DNA of 64,000 bases from Marinomonas hwangdonensis (GCF_003721245.1 NZ_RIZG01000003.1:475764-539763); one strand, 5' to 3'; positions 45,583 to 55,050 are shown, counted from the stretch's first letter. Translations and numbers: made by a program. The notes: generated from the letters alone by a model not told the origin.

Positions 45583-46605
45583 ATGTTGCGAGTCGCTATT
45601 AATGGTTATGGTCGTATTGGTCGTTCGGTATTACGAGCGCTGTATGAAAACGACTACCGTGATCACATCCAAGTGGTTGCTATTAATGAATTGTCTGATA
45701 TTGAGACAATCAGTTACCTCACGCGCTATGACACGACTCATGGCCGCTTTCCTCAACCCGTTTCCACTCAAGGCAATGCATTGCTTATCGGCGATGATGC
45801 TATTCTGTGTTTTTCTTGTGCGACACCCGACGAGCTTGATTGGTCATCTCTTAACCTAGACATGGTACTTGAGTGTTCCGGTAGCTTTTCTGGTCGAGAG
45901 GGCGCGCAAGCCTACTTAAACGCAGGTGTGCCACGATTATTGCTTTCTCAACCTGCGGCGGCGGATGTTGATGCGACGATTGTGTATGGTTTTAATCACC
46001 ATGATATTCAAGCCGATCACAATATTGTCTCGGCGGCATCCTGTACGACGAATTGTTTGATTCCCGTGCTGGACATTGTGAAGCAATTTTCCGGTGTTGT
46101 GCATGGTATGACACAGACAATTCACTCGGCGATGAATGATCAGCCAGTGATTGACGGCTATCACACGAAAGACTTGCGTTTGACGCGCGCTGCTCTGAGT
46201 TCGATCATTCCTGTTGACACAGGATTGGCAAGAGGCATTACACGAATGATGCCAGAACTGGAAGGTAAAATGGGCTGTAATGCGGTACGTGTGCCGACCT
46301 TGAATGTCTCGGTTATTGATTTAGTGTTGCGCACAGAACGAGACGTTACCGCCGAGCAAATCAATGCGCAATTAGAGCAAGCTGCACATTCAAAATACGC
46401 AGGGTTAATGGGCTTTACCAAAGAAGCGCATGCGTCGGTGGATTTTAATCATGACCCGCGCTCAGTAATTATTGATAGTACGCAAACCCAAGTAATTGAT
46501 CAGCGAATGGTGAAGTTATTGTGTTGGTTTGATAATGAATGGGGCTACGCTAACCGTATGTTGGATGTGGCTAAGTATTGGGCTGGTGTGATCAAACAAG
46601 CATAA
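45583..46605 (+). CDS. epd: Erythrose-4-phosphate/glyceraldehyde-3-phosphate dehydrogenase
   Basis: This 340-residue NAD-dependent dehydrogenase opens with VAINGYGRIGRSVLRALYEN. Its catalytic cysteine lies in SAASCTTNCLIPVLD. The residues after the catalytic site (GVVHGMTQTIHSAMNDQPVI) and its place between tktA and pgk favour Epd, which makes 4-phosphoerythronate for pyridoxal phosphate synthesis. A GapA-like role in glycolysis cannot be excluded, since no other GAPDH is in view. Confidence 0.9.
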   Translation: MLRVAINGYGRIGRSVLRALYENDYRDHIQVVAINELSDIETISYLTRYDTTHGRFPQPVSTQGNALLIGDDAILCFSCATPDELDWSSLNLDMVLECSGSFSGREGAQAYLNAGVPRLLLSQPAAADVDATIVYGFNHHDIQADHNIVSAASCTTNCLIPVLDIVKQFSGVVHGMTQTIHSAMNDQPVIDGYHTKDLRLTRAALSSIIPVDTGLARGITRMMPELEGKMGCNAVRVPTLNVSVIDLVLRTERDVTAEQINAQLEQAAHSKYAGLMGFTKEAHASVDFNHDPRSVIIDSTQTQVIDQRMVKLLCWFDNEWGYANRMLDVAKYWAGVIKQA

Positions 46606-46648
46606 TTGGATTGATTCACCGAAACGTTAAATGACGAGGACATCGTAC

Positions 46649-47812
46649 ATGACTGTAATTAATATGAAAGATGTGGATCTAGCGAATAAACGTGTATTGA
46701 TTCGTGAAGATCTAAACGTGCCAGTAAAAGACGGCAAAGTAACCAGTGATGCGCGTATTCGTGCTGCCTTGCCAACCATTCAGTTGGCATTAGCCGCTGG
46801 CGCGAAAGTCATGGTTATGTCTCACCTTGGACGTCCAACAGAAGGGCACTACGAGGAAGAGTACTCGCTTCAACCGGTTGCGACGCACCTTGCTGGTTTG
46901 CTAGGACAAGACGTACCGTTAGCAAAAGATTGGTTGGATGGTGTTGAGGTTGAATCTGGTCAGCTTGTTTTGGTGGAAAACGTACGTTTTAACCTTGGCG
47001 AGAAAAAAGACGACGAAGCCTTGTCTAAGAAAATGGCGGCCTTGTGTGATGTGTTCGTGATGGATGCGTTTGGAACGGCGCATCGTGCCCAAGCTTCGAC
47101 TCACGGTGTAGCGAAATTTGCTCCTATCGCCTGTGCTGGACCATTGTTGTCCGCTGAGCTTGACGCATTGGAAAAAGCGTTAGCGAAACCGGCTCGTCCA
47201 ATGGCGGCCATTGTGGGTGGTTCAAAAGTATCGACTAAGCTAACAGTATTGGAATCATTGTCTGATAAAGTGGATCAATTGATTGTTGGTGGTGGTATCG
47301 CGAATACTTTCTTGGCAGCCGCTGGCTTTCCAGTGGGCAAGTCTTTGTACGAAGAAGATTTGATTCCTCAGGCAAAAGCCTTGATGGCGAAAACCAGTAT
47401 ACCTCTGCCTGAAGACGTCGTTGTTGCTACCGTGTTCGCGCCAGATGCCGTTGCCACTGTGAAAAATGCCGCAGATGTGGGTCCTGACGACATGATTTTG
47501 GACATTGGGCCAAAAGCCGCCGCTGCGTTTGCGGCTTTACTTGAAAAATCTCAAACGATTATCTGGAATGGTCCAGTGGGCGTTTTTGAGTTTGATCAGT
47601 TCGGTGGCGGCACCAAGGCGCTTGCGATGGCGATTGCGAACAGTGAAGGCTTTTCTATTGCCGGTGGTGGCGACACGTTAGCCGCGGTTGATAAGTATGA
47701 TATTGCGGATCAAGTCTCTTATATTTCGACGGGTGGTGGTGCGTTCTTGGAATTTGTTGAAGGAAAAGTGCTACCAGCGGTTGCGATGTTAGAGTCACGC
47801 GCGCAGAATTAG
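46649..47812 (+). CDS. pgk: Phosphoglycerate kinase
   Basis: This is a 387-residue glycolytic kinase. N-terminal substrate-binding motifs are [17 protein letters not shown] and [11 protein letters not shown]; the nucleotide side has [12 protein letters not shown] and [13 protein letters not shown] with the closing [13 protein letters not shown]. The ATG at 46649 follows GAGGA; the open frame starts at 46631. It lies between epd and fba, the classic gammaproteobacterial order. Confidence 0.97.
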   Translation: MTVINMKDVDLANKRVLIREDLNVPVKDGKVTSDARIRAALPTIQLALAAGAKVMVMSHLGRPTEGHYEEEYSLQPVATHLAGLLGQDVPLAKDWLDGVEVESGQLVLVENVRFNLGEKKDDEALSKKMAALCDVFVMDAFGTAHRAQASTHGVAKFAPIACAGPLLSAELDALEKALAKPARPMAAIVGGSKVSTKLTVLESLSDKVDQLIVGGGIANTFLAAAGFPVGKSLYEEDLIPQAKALMAKTSIPLPEDVVVATVFAPDAVATVKNAADVGPDDMILDIGPKAAAAFAALLEKSQTIIWNGPVGVFEFDQFGGGTKALAMAIANSEGFSIAGGGDTLAAVDKYDIADQVSYISTGGGAFLEFVEGKVLPAVAMLESRAQN

Positions 47813-48107
47813 TGTCAAAGAATGACAAAGATCGTTCTAAAGCATTTTATATGTAATAAAAAGGCGAAAAGCCAGTTTGTGAACTCCGTTAGAGGCTAAA
47901 CATCTGTTAAGTGGAAAACGGTGTTCACGAACATAGATTCAGAGAAACTAGAGAGTAATCTACTCGGTGTCAGTCGAGTATGACAATAACGATAAGGCGT
48001 AAGCCACATGACTTGTGATAAGCCACGTCATGATTAAAAAAACAGTGAGTTAAACACCATAACTCGGTCAGTGATAAAACAAGACAAATTGTCAGAGGAA
48101 ATCTTTT
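47813..48107 (+). promoter_or_regulatory. Structured leader between pgk and fba
   Basis: This 295-base gap has three dyads. TTTGTGAACTCCGTT (47876-47890) pairs with AACGGTGTTCACGAA (47917-47931), 15 bp with one wobble and one mismatch. TACTCG/CGAGTA lies at 47961-47980. CATGAC/GTCATG lies at 48007-48032. None has a U-run, so they look like leader or processing structures rather than terminators. AGAGGAAA precedes the fba ATG. Confidence 0.55.
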
Positions 48108-49175
48108 ATGCCGTTAATTAGTATGCGTCAACTGCTCGATCATGCCGCGGAACACAGTTATGGTTTGCCTGCCTTCAATGTGAATAACATGGAGCAAGTG
48201 AAAGCCATTATGGAAGCTGCGAATGAAGTGAACTCCCCTGTTATTATGCAAGCCTCTGCGGGTGCGCGTAAATACGCGGGTTCACACTTCCTGCGTCATT
48301 TGATCGCGGCTGCGATTGAAGATTATCCGCATATCCCTGTTGTAATGCATCAGGATCATGGTACGTCTCCGGCCATTTGCCAGCGCTCTATTCAGTTAGG
48401 CTTCTCATCGGTGATGATGGACGGTTCTTTGATGGCGGACGGCAAAACACCGGCTAGTTATGACTACAACGTTGATGTGACCCGTCGTACCGTTGAGTTC
48501 GCACACGCATGTGGCGTATCTGTTGAAGGTGAACTGGGTGTGCTAGGGTCGTTAGAAACGGGCCAAGCGGGCGAAGAAGATGGCGTGGGTGCTGAAGGTA
48601 TATTGTCTCATGCTCAGATGCTTACGGACCCACAAGAAGCGGTTGATTTTGTGAATGCGACAGGCATCGACGCCTTGGCTGTAGCAATTGGCACAAGCCA
48701 TGGTGCATATAAATTTACGCGTCCACCAACGGGCGACATTTTAGATATTGAACGTATTGCTAAAATTGTTGAGTTGCTACCAAACACTCACATTGTGTTG
48801 CATGGTTCGTCCTCTGTGCCACAAGATTGGCTGTCTATTATCAATGAGTTTGGCGGTGACATTCCTGAAACCTACGGTGTGCCTATCGACGAAATCGTCA
48901 AGGCGATCCGTTATGGCGTTCGTAAAGTCAATATTGATACGGATTTACGTTTAGCAGCAACAGGCGCGATTCGTCGCAGCTTGGCGGAACACAAGGGCAA
49001 CTTTGACCCACGTAAATATTTAACGGAAAGCATCAAGGCGATGAAAGCGGTGTGTATTGACCGTTATGAAGCGTTTGGTTCAGCGGGTCAGGCTTCTCGT
49101 ATTCACACTATGGATCTGGAAGAGATGGCCGTGCGTTACGAGCACGGTGAGTATTCAGGCGGTCGTGTTTTCTAA
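48108..49175 (+). CDS. fba: Fructose-bisphosphate aldolase, class II
   Basis: This 355-residue zinc-dependent aldolase interconverts fructose 1,6-bisphosphate and triose phosphates. It opens [20 protein letters not shown], then [10 protein letters not shown]. Zinc and substrate motifs are [36 protein letters not shown], and [14 protein letters not shown]. Later [17 protein letters not shown] is the phosphate-binding loop. It belongs to the longer class IIB-type (CbbA-like) group found with pgk in proteobacteria. Confidence 0.96.
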   Translation: MPLISMRQLLDHAAEHSYGLPAFNVNNMEQVKAIMEAANEVNSPVIMQASAGARKYAGSHFLRHLIAAAIEDYPHIPVVMHQDHGTSPAICQRSIQLGFSSVMMDGSLMADGKTPASYDYNVDVTRRTVEFAHACGVSVEGELGVLGSLETGQAGEEDGVGAEGILSHAQMLTDPQEAVDFVNATGIDALAVAIGTSHGAYKFTRPPTGDILDIERIAKIVELLPNTHIVLHGSSSVPQDWLSIINEFGGDIPETYGVPIDEIVKAIRYGVRKVNIDTDLRLAATGAIRRSLAEHKGNFDPRKYLTESIKAMKAVCIDRYEAFGSAGQASRIHTMDLEEMAVRYEHGEYSGGRVF

Positions 49176-49251
49176 ACAGCGCTATTTATGGTGGGCGATT
49201 AGAGTAAGGAAAATATTTTTGGGTTTTTTTGATAAAAAAGCGAAAAATCTA

Positions 49252-49279
49252 TTGACCAGAGAATTCAATTACCTATAAT
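49252..49279 (+). promoter_or_regulatory. Sigma-70 promoter of tRNA-Leu
   Basis: A -35 TTGACC (49252-49257) and a perfect -10 TATAAT (49274-49279) are 16 bases apart, with GC-rich sequence following. The -10 ends 14 bases before the mature tRNA. Confidence 0.82.
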
Positions 49280-49293
49280 GCTCGCCATTCCTT

Positions 49294-49378
49294 GCGGGAG
49301 TGGTGGAATTGGTAGACACGCTGGATTTAGGTTCCAGTGCTTCACGGCGTGAGAGTTCGAGTCTCTCCTTCCGCACCA
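49294..49378 (+). tRNA. tRNA-Leu (anticodon UAG)
   Basis: This is an 85-base tRNA with encoded CCA. The acceptor arm GCGGGAG pairs with CTTCCGC (one G-U). The anticodon stem CTGGA/TCCAG encloses loop TTTAGGT with anticodon TAG, reading CUA/CUN leucine codons. The T-arm has GTTCGAGTC. A long variable arm (GCTTCACGGCGT) marks it as class II, as expected for tRNA-Leu. Confidence 0.96.
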
Positions 49379-49383
49379 AATTT

Positions 49384-49414
49384 AAAAAAGCTGACTTTAT
49401 GTCAGCTTTTTTTT
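49384..49414 (+). terminator. Terminator of tRNA-Leu
   Basis: AAAAAAGCTGAC (49384-49395) and GTCAGCTTTTTT (49401-49412) pair perfectly over 12 bp around TTTAT and end in T residues. This isolates the tRNA from the sensory operon that follows. Confidence 0.92.
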
Positions 49415-49515
49415 CGTCCAAAATTTGTGTCTGTGTCGATGCATCACGATTTTATATGTCATATAGTCCGTTAAGTTGGTTAGAATAGTCTCAACATCAT
49501 GTATCGGATTCAGCA

Positions 49516-50631
49516 ATGTTTAGACTGCGTGCCTTCATAATATGGACAGTGCTTGGGTGCTCTGTGTGTTTTGCTTCAGCATCAAGCATGACTTTGCATT
49601 TAATGGATGATAGAGAGTACGCCCAGCGAATTCCTAATCAAGGCCCCTTGTCAGAGCAGTTCACAGCTTTGGTCAGTTCTCTTCCTAATCCTATTAACAT
49701 CACCCAAAATCGCCCCGTTCGAATTGCATTGATGTTGTTTGGTGATGTGCAGTCGCTTGATAATCAATCTCTCTTGTTGACATTTCGTAAGCGAATGCGG
49801 GAGCTAGGGATAGATTATCGGTTGGATGTATATGCAGTGGACGCCTTATCCGAAGTGGATTTGTCAGCCTATTACAAGGTCGCAGAGTCTCAACCAGATT
49901 ACATTGTGATGACTAAGCTGGGTTTTGTTCAGCGTCGTTTCTTGGAGCGCTTTTTACGCTCTGCACGGTCGAAGGTCATTCTGTATGACTTTGCCTCTCC
50001 CTTTAAATCTTGGATGAATCACTCTCCTTTGATGTATGTGGGTTTTGATCAACAGAAAGCCACCACCATGTTGGCAAGCTACTTGGATAGGCAGTTACCT
50101 GCTGAGGCGAGTATTTCAGCGCTCGTATTGCCTTCTGGCTATTTGAGTCATGTTCGATGTCATGTATTTCTGGATGAGATGGTAAAGTTTGGGCGTTCTA
50201 TTCGTCGTATTTTTGTCTTGCCTGATGACAAGCAGCAAGCATTTTTAGCCGCGCAAACACTATTAGAAGAATCACCCAGTGATTTTATTTTTACCTGCAC
50301 GCAAACTATGTCAGATGGAGTGCTGTTGGCTTTACAAGAAAAATCGCAGCAGGATAAAAGTCAGCCGCTCGGACAAACCAATACCTGGGGGTTGCCAACG
50401 GACGGCATCACTCATTTAGGAGACAAAAGGATAAAAGCCAGTGTGCTTTTTATGAAAGACGATCTTTCAATTGCTGTGGCAGAAGCCATTAAGCTTGATA
50501 TTGAAGGCAAGAGTATGCCTTCGTTGTACAGTGAGAGATCTGTCTTGATGCCAGCAGGTTTAGACGCAGAAAGCATTCGCTTGATGATTCAGCAGGCCTA
50601 TCATTATTCGGTGGAATTATGGCGCAAGTAG
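49516..50631 (+). CDS. LuxP/TorT-like periplasmic binding protein of a sensory system
   Basis: This is a 371-residue exported protein with a signal peptide ending near SASA-SS (about residue 23). The mature part is a type I sugar-binding-protein fold: PVRIALMLFGDVQS (about 66-79), PLMYVGFDQQKATTMLASYL, ADSISALVLP-type strands (here ASISALVLPSGYLSHVR) and SDFIFTCTQTMSDGVLLAL. It ends with DLSIAVAEAIKLDIEGK. The length and order match LuxP (AI-2) and TorT (TMAO) receptors rather than ABC-importer proteins, and no ABC genes are adjacent. Its stop overlaps the next gene, a LuxQ-like receptor, by 13 bases. The ligand is unknown; LuxP residues that contact AI-2 could not be checked by eye. Confidence 0.72.
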   Translation: MFRLRAFIIWTVLGCSVCFASASSMTLHLMDDREYAQRIPNQGPLSEQFTALVSSLPNPINITQNRPVRIALMLFGDVQSLDNQSLLLTFRKRMRELGIDYRLDVYAVDALSEVDLSAYYKVAESQPDYIVMTKLGFVQRRFLERFLRSARSKVILYDFASPFKSWMNHSPLMYVGFDQQKATTMLASYLDRQLPAEASISALVLPSGYLSHVRCHVFLDEMVKFGRSIRRIFVLPDDKQQAFLAAQTLLEESPSDFIFTCTQTMSDGVLLALQEKSQQDKSQPLGQTNTWGLPTDGITHLGDKRIKASVLFMKDDLSIAVAEAIKLDIEGKSMPSLYSERSVLMPAGLDAESIRLMIQQAYHYSVELWRK

Positions 50632-53225
50632 AGTTGAGTTTGTATCGGCTTTTTAAGCGCCGTACCGTATTTGTATTAGCGACGGTGTTTTTGCTCATTG
50701 GCTTGTGCCTGATGTTTCTATTGGAGGTATTAAATCAGTCTTCTGTAGAGAAAAGCTTGGTGCTAAAGCATCGCATGGTTGAGCAAGCGCTCAGCAGTTA
50801 CCTCGTACGAGCAGAAGGTGAAATGCGATTTATTGGTCAGAATTTGTCTTATGCAGACTATGAGCCTGACCGTGAGCTGGATATGTTGTTTAGTCACCAC
50901 GATGTATTGTTTCGTGGCGGTCTTGATTTTTTCTATATTGATTGGTTAAACGCCAAGCAGTCCATGGATCCAAGAGCGAGGCTATTCACTAAAGTAGATT
51001 TCCCCCCACTATTGAAAAGGGGGCTAATCAATCGCTGGGTCCCTGTGCTGACCCAAGATGAGGCGACCTTATTGATGCGCAAGCAGCCACTTATCTCGTC
51101 AGAACGTGAAATAGTCGGCTTTTTGTACGGTTTTATTTCTTTGAATGACAATTTAACGCTCGCGAATGAGCTACTTGAAAGCGCTAGCTTGAGTTCGGTA
51201 CAGATCGTTGATCTTAACAGCAACCATATTCTTTTGCAGGAAAGCCGCGTTGATGTTGATTTATCTACTTCTGTTTTGCGTTCCCGCTTGCCGTTGATAT
51301 CGGCTGTGTATGCTGACTTGCAGTTGGCAATCATACAGAAGCATGGCTTTACTTCTGCGGTCGTGATGAGTTCTTTGCCTTTGTTGGCGGTGGTGTTTTT
51401 CATTATAAGTGGCGGTTATCTTGTGTTGATGCGTCTTGTTAAAGTTTCAGTGTTTGCACCTATCGAAAAAGTGATGTGTGGCGAGAGTGAGGCATTATTG
51501 CCTTTTAGTGAGCTGAGTTCGATTCAACGCCAAAGCCGTCAATATAAATCCTCGATAGAGGCAAAAGAGCGACGCTTTTCGTTACTGACAGAATCAATAG
51601 AGTGTGCGGTATTGTTTTGTAATGAAGTTGCAGAGATTGAATTGATCAATACCGAAGCTAGCACGCTTTTTCCTGAGGCTAGTCGATCTAGAACCCTGTT
51701 TGATTTCATGCCCATTCTTTGTCATCAATCAATCCAAGAGGCATTGAGGGGCGGTGTGGGTGTCACATTTGATTTAACCATCAGTAATGTGGGGTTGATT
51801 TATCAATGGAAAGCGTGCCCTTTCGAAAACGAGAGTGGCTATCGAAGCGTCTTGTTTGTTGGTCGCAATATTACGCGAGAAACGAGTTTGACCTGGCAGT
51901 TGGCTCAGCTGACTCCATTATCGTCCGCGATAGAGAAAAAAGTGGATACAGATGCGCTTTTGAGCGAGCTTAGCTATCTTTCCGTACTGCCCGGCCTGAC
52001 TGATGCGAGGGCGTTACAGGGCTGGCTGCTTTTGTTAACAGAAGTTCTTCACGACATCAGTTGTGACGACAATGCTGTGTCTTACGTGCCTATGGGGGAA
52101 GTTATTCGTCAAGAAAGTTCACGTGTGATGTCGGCAATGGGAATCGAATCGAGCCGAGCATTGCTGGATTGTAATGTCGAGTCGAGCGTTAAAGTGGTTG
52201 CGGTTGACCGGAATACGAGAAATTTAATTCGTATTCTGCTGATGTCGGTGATGTCGAACGATATGGCGGAGCGTCGTTTAACGGTTGCATTTGACGGCTC
52301 AGAGTGGGAGCTAACGGCAATTAGCGATAGCGCGGTAAGGCCGCTATTTCATTGGATCATTAGGATGTTAATAGCGCCGCTGAATGGTCAGCTTAAAACG
52401 CTACAAAATCATACGCTGAAACTCAATTTTCATTTAGAAGAGCACGCCGCTATGCCGGTGGTGTCTTTGGCCAATAAGGTCGTTGCTTGGCTGGTGAATG
52501 ATTATTACCGAGCGGACGTGGTGACCGAGTCACTGGCTCGTTTGGGTGTGCAGGTAATAGTGTACGCGTCAAACGATGGTTTCTTCACTCAGTCCGGTGC
52601 GATATCACAATTTGATACCGTGATGATTGGTTGTGATCAAGACGTTAAGGCGCAGTCTGATATGACTCGGGCGCTGAAGTTGAAATACCATCGCGATGAT
52701 TTACCGATAGTGTGGCTAAATAGTGCGTTATTGGTCGACACAGACCCAGATGTTTTTGCGTTGCAGGGGTGTGTGTTTGATTATAGCTTGTACCAAGTGC
52801 TAGAGCGCTCTTGTGCATTAGAAAGCATGGTGACATCACAATTAAATACCCAGGGGCAGTTTTGGCTGATGATAGGCGGCAGCCGAGTAGTGAAAGCGGT
52901 TTGGTATAATGAGCTGGAGCGGTCGAATGTGACTACGCAATGGCTGACTGACTTGTCTCATTATCATGTGACTTTGTCTTATCATACGGAGACGACGGTC
53001 GTGTTGTTAGAGCCTCAACCAGCTGAATTGTTGCGTACCATCCAATCGGCTTTTCCAAAGGTGCGCTTTTTTTCGCTACAAAGGTGGTCTGAAATGCCGG
53101 ATAATGTGACGCTTTTTGAGATGTCATGGCCTTACTCAGGCGATCAAATACAGGCATTTACGCAAAACGTAATGCAACAAACAATAGTGCAACAAACTGT
53201 AGCAAACGACAAAGATGGGGAGTAA
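50619..53225 (+). CDS. LuxQ-like membrane receptor with degenerate kinase and receiver domains
   Basis: This 868-residue protein has membrane helix 1 (about 14-36), a periplasmic sensor (about 38-245, with GLDFFYIDWL and GFLYGFISLNDNLTL) and helix 2 (about 248-271). A PAS domain follows (about 315-425, ending IYQWKACPFEN...VLFVGRNITRE), as in LuxQ. After that the kinase order is kept but eroded. No H-box H-E-[IL]-R-T-P lies in about 430-480. No N-box Asn or G-boxes lie in about 485-605. Two receiver-like stretches (about 612-725 and 745-850) have Gly (FDTVMIGCDQD) and Glu798 (VVLLEPQP) where the phosphoacceptor Asp should be. It is a probable pseudokinase. It overlaps the binding-protein gene and lies 3 bases before pfs. 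Confidence 0.72.
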   Translation: MAQVELSLYRLFKRRTVFVLATVFLLIGLCLMFLLEVLNQSSVEKSLVLKHRMVEQALSSYLVRAEGEMRFIGQNLSYADYEPDRELDMLFSHHDVLFRGGLDFFYIDWLNAKQSMDPRARLFTKVDFPPLLKRGLINRWVPVLTQDEATLLMRKQPLISSEREIVGFLYGFISLNDNLTLANELLESASLSSVQIVDLNSNHILLQESRVDVDLSTSVLRSRLPLISAVYADLQLAIIQKHGFTSAVVMSSLPLLAVVFFIISGGYLVLMRLVKVSVFAPIEKVMCGESEALLPFSELSSIQRQSRQYKSSIEAKERRFSLLTESIECAVLFCNEVAEIELINTEASTLFPEASRSRTLFDFMPILCHQSIQEALRGGVGVTFDLTISNVGLIYQWKACPFENESGYRSVLFVGRNITRETSLTWQLAQLTPLSSAIEKKVDTDALLSELSYLSVLPGLTDARALQGWLLLLTEVLHDISCDDNAVSYVPMGEVIRQESSRVMSAMGIESSRALLDCNVESSVKVVAVDRNTRNLIRILLMSVMSNDMAERRLTVAFDGSEWELTAISDSAVRPLFHWIIRMLIAPLNGQLKTLQNHTLKLNFHLEEHAAMPVVSLANKVVAWLVNDYYRADVVTESLARLGVQVIVYASNDGFFTQSGAISQFDTVMIGCDQDVKAQSDMTRALKLKYHRDDLPIVWLNSALLVDTDPDVFALQGCVFDYSLYQVLERSCALESMVTSQLNTQGQFWLMIGGSRVVKAVWYNELERSNVTTQWLTDLSHYHVTLSYHTETTVVLLEPQPAELLRTIQSAFPKVRFFSLQRWSEMPDNVTLFEMSWPYSGDQIQAFTQNVMQQTIVQQTVANDKDGE

Positions 53226-53228
53226 TAA

Positions 53229-53924
53229 ATGAGCGTTATCGGACTAATTGGAGCCATGGACGAAGAAGTCGCCGTGATTAAATCATGGATGACGGGCGTG
53301 CGTGAAGACACTGTGGCAGGTTGCGAGTTTTTCATCGGACAGTTTGAAGGCAAAGACGTTGTGCTGTTGAAATCAGGCATAGGCAAAGTTAATGCGGCGG
53401 TTTCGACGACGTTATTATTGTCTCAATACCGGCCGGAGTATGTGATCAATATTGGTTCTGCAGGGGGCTTTGATGCCGAGTTAAACGTGGGCGATGTCGT
53501 TATTTCCGATCAAGTGGTGCATCATGACGTGGACGTTACGGCGTTTGGTTATGCGATGGGCCAAGTGCCTAATATGCCAGCAACCTACGCGGCCGATGTT
53601 GGCTTGGTAGATCAAGCTAAACAAGCATTGCAGGCCGTCACTCAAGTGCAAGCTAAAGTGGGATTGATTGGAACAGGGGACAGCTTTATGAATGATCCTG
53701 TTCGGGTTGACGCGGTACGTGCCCTTTTTCCTGAGCTGGTGGCGGTAGAGATGGAAGCGGCGGCTGTGGCCCAAGTGTGTTTTAAATTTAATACCCCTTT
53801 TGTGGTGGTTCGCTCTTTGTCTGATATCGCAGGGAAAGAGTCTCCGCAAAGTTTTGAAGAATACCTGAAGGTCGCAGCGCAGAATTCTTCGTTAATGATT
53901 CAGCAAATGCTGAAAGGCCTGTAG
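53229..53924 (+). CDS. mtnN: 5'-methylthioadenosine/S-adenosylhomocysteine nucleosidase
   Basis: This is a 231-residue enzyme (Pfs) that cleaves MTA and SAH to adenine and the thio-ribose sugars. Motifs are IGLIGAMDEEVAVIKSWM with the catalytic Glu, LKSGIGKVNAA, INIGSAGGFDAELNVGDVVI, GLIGTGDSFM, VEMEAAAVAQVC and VRSLSDIAGKESPQSF with the catalytic Asp. GGGGAG lies 7 bases before the ATG. It is third in the sensory operon. SAH cleavage gives S-ribosylhomocysteine, the LuxS substrate for AI-2, but no luxS lies in the window. Confidence 0.95.
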   Translation: MSVIGLIGAMDEEVAVIKSWMTGVREDTVAGCEFFIGQFEGKDVVLLKSGIGKVNAAVSTTLLLSQYRPEYVINIGSAGGFDAELNVGDVVISDQVVHHDVDVTAFGYAMGQVPNMPATYAADVGLVDQAKQALQAVTQVQAKVGLIGTGDSFMNDPVRVDAVRALFPELVAVEMEAAAVAQVCFKFNTPFVVVRSLSDIAGKESPQSFEEYLKVAAQNSSLMIQQMLKGL

Positions 53925-53928
53925 GTTT

Positions 53929-54912
53929 ATGTGGCTTGGTAAGGGCCCTATCGCCGCAGTGTGCTTAGTACTCGGTGGGTGCTTACCTGTGTTGGCGGCG
54001 GAGACAAGTCTTGACGAAACGGAATCGGTCTATATCGTCAGTGAGCCGGAGCAAAAGTCATGGTGGCTCGCATCGCACGAAACGGTTTCTGAAACAATTG
54101 GTGAATGGTCGACAAGTATCGATACCTTTTTATCTGGTGCGCCAAGTCGTTATGAGCCTGAAAGTCACCTACAAATTCGCTTTGGTTCAGTATTGGGCGA
54201 AGAACAAAGCTCAGGCTTTTTTGATTTTAAGACGCGTCTTAGATTGCCAAATACTCAAGACCGCCTGCGTTTAGTCATTGAGTCTGAAAAAGACTCTCTG
54301 GCGCCTGAAAGCTTGAGAGGAGAATCTTCCCAAGATCGCAGCATTATTTCGTCTGCGCTCGCCACGAGCGTATCTGCTGCGGTGCAATACTTGCAGGAGG
54401 ACATTGGTTTAGAAGTGGACTCCGGTATACGCGTAGACTTCCCACTGGATCCGTTTTTACGTATTCGCTTTAACCAAGCTGGGGACGACAAAACGTGGGG
54501 CTGGTGGCAGAGGCAAGAGGCATTTGCGTATTATTCCAGAGGTGTCGGTGTGAGCTACGGTCTCGGGTTGGTTTATCAACAAAGTGCGACACTGCGTTAT
54601 GGTGTCGATGCCAGCATCACTTGGCTAGACAAAGAAGATCGCTTTTATGCGCGCGAGAATGTCTCTCTTCAGCATATTTTAAATGAAAAGAGCCGTTTAA
54701 GTTATCAGCTTAGCTTTCTGCAGTCTGGCCAGAACGATCTTGAGCCAGAAACTGTATTGTACAGCGTGCAATACGAACGTCAGGTGTATCGTGATTGGCT
54801 CATTGTGCAGGTACGGCCACAATTTACCCATGAGGCGGATAACGACTACGACAGCGAGTTTTCTTTGACCTTAGCGCTGGCTATTTTTCTTGGTCCTGAT
54901 TATTTAGACTGA
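53929..54912 (+). CDS. Outer-membrane beta-barrel protein of unknown function
   Basis: This is a 327-residue exported protein starting 4 bases after the mtnN stop. The hydrophobic N-terminus ends LGGCLPVLAA-ETS. Signal peptidase I cleavage is likely, though GGC could be a poor lipobox. After a linker (about 25-75) there are many amphipathic alternating strands (FFDFKTRLRLP, RLRLVIESE, SYGLGLVYQQSATLRYGVDA, YSVQYERQVYRDWLIVQVRP). The last strand region is FSLTLALAIFLGPDYLD. This pattern is a barrel of roughly 10-14 strands. I cannot name a family. Being last in the LuxPQ-like/pfs operon, it may be a cell-surface part of the same system or simply a passenger. Confidence 0.7.
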   Translation: MWLGKGPIAAVCLVLGGCLPVLAAETSLDETESVYIVSEPEQKSWWLASHETVSETIGEWSTSIDTFLSGAPSRYEPESHLQIRFGSVLGEEQSSGFFDFKTRLRLPNTQDRLRLVIESEKDSLAPESLRGESSQDRSIISSALATSVSAAVQYLQEDIGLEVDSGIRVDFPLDPFLRIRFNQAGDDKTWGWWQRQEAFAYYSRGVGVSYGLGLVYQQSATLRYGVDASITWLDKEDRFYARENVSLQHILNEKSRLSYQLSFLQSGQNDLEPETVLYSVQYERQVYRDWLIVQVRPQFTHEADNDYDSEFSLTLALAIFLGPDYLD

Positions 54913-55050
54913 TAAATCGATTAGAGACATAATGCAAAGAGTACGATTTTATTGGAATCGATGTGGGCTATTAGATTTGTGGACCTGAAAATCGTATAAT
55001 ATTGGCCTATCATTTTTTATCCCTCCTATCGCCGCAACAGAGAATATGTC

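Noticed and set aside
47876..48032. Terminator of pgk
   Set aside because: The inverted repeats have no U-run on the plus strand, so they are described as leader structures instead.
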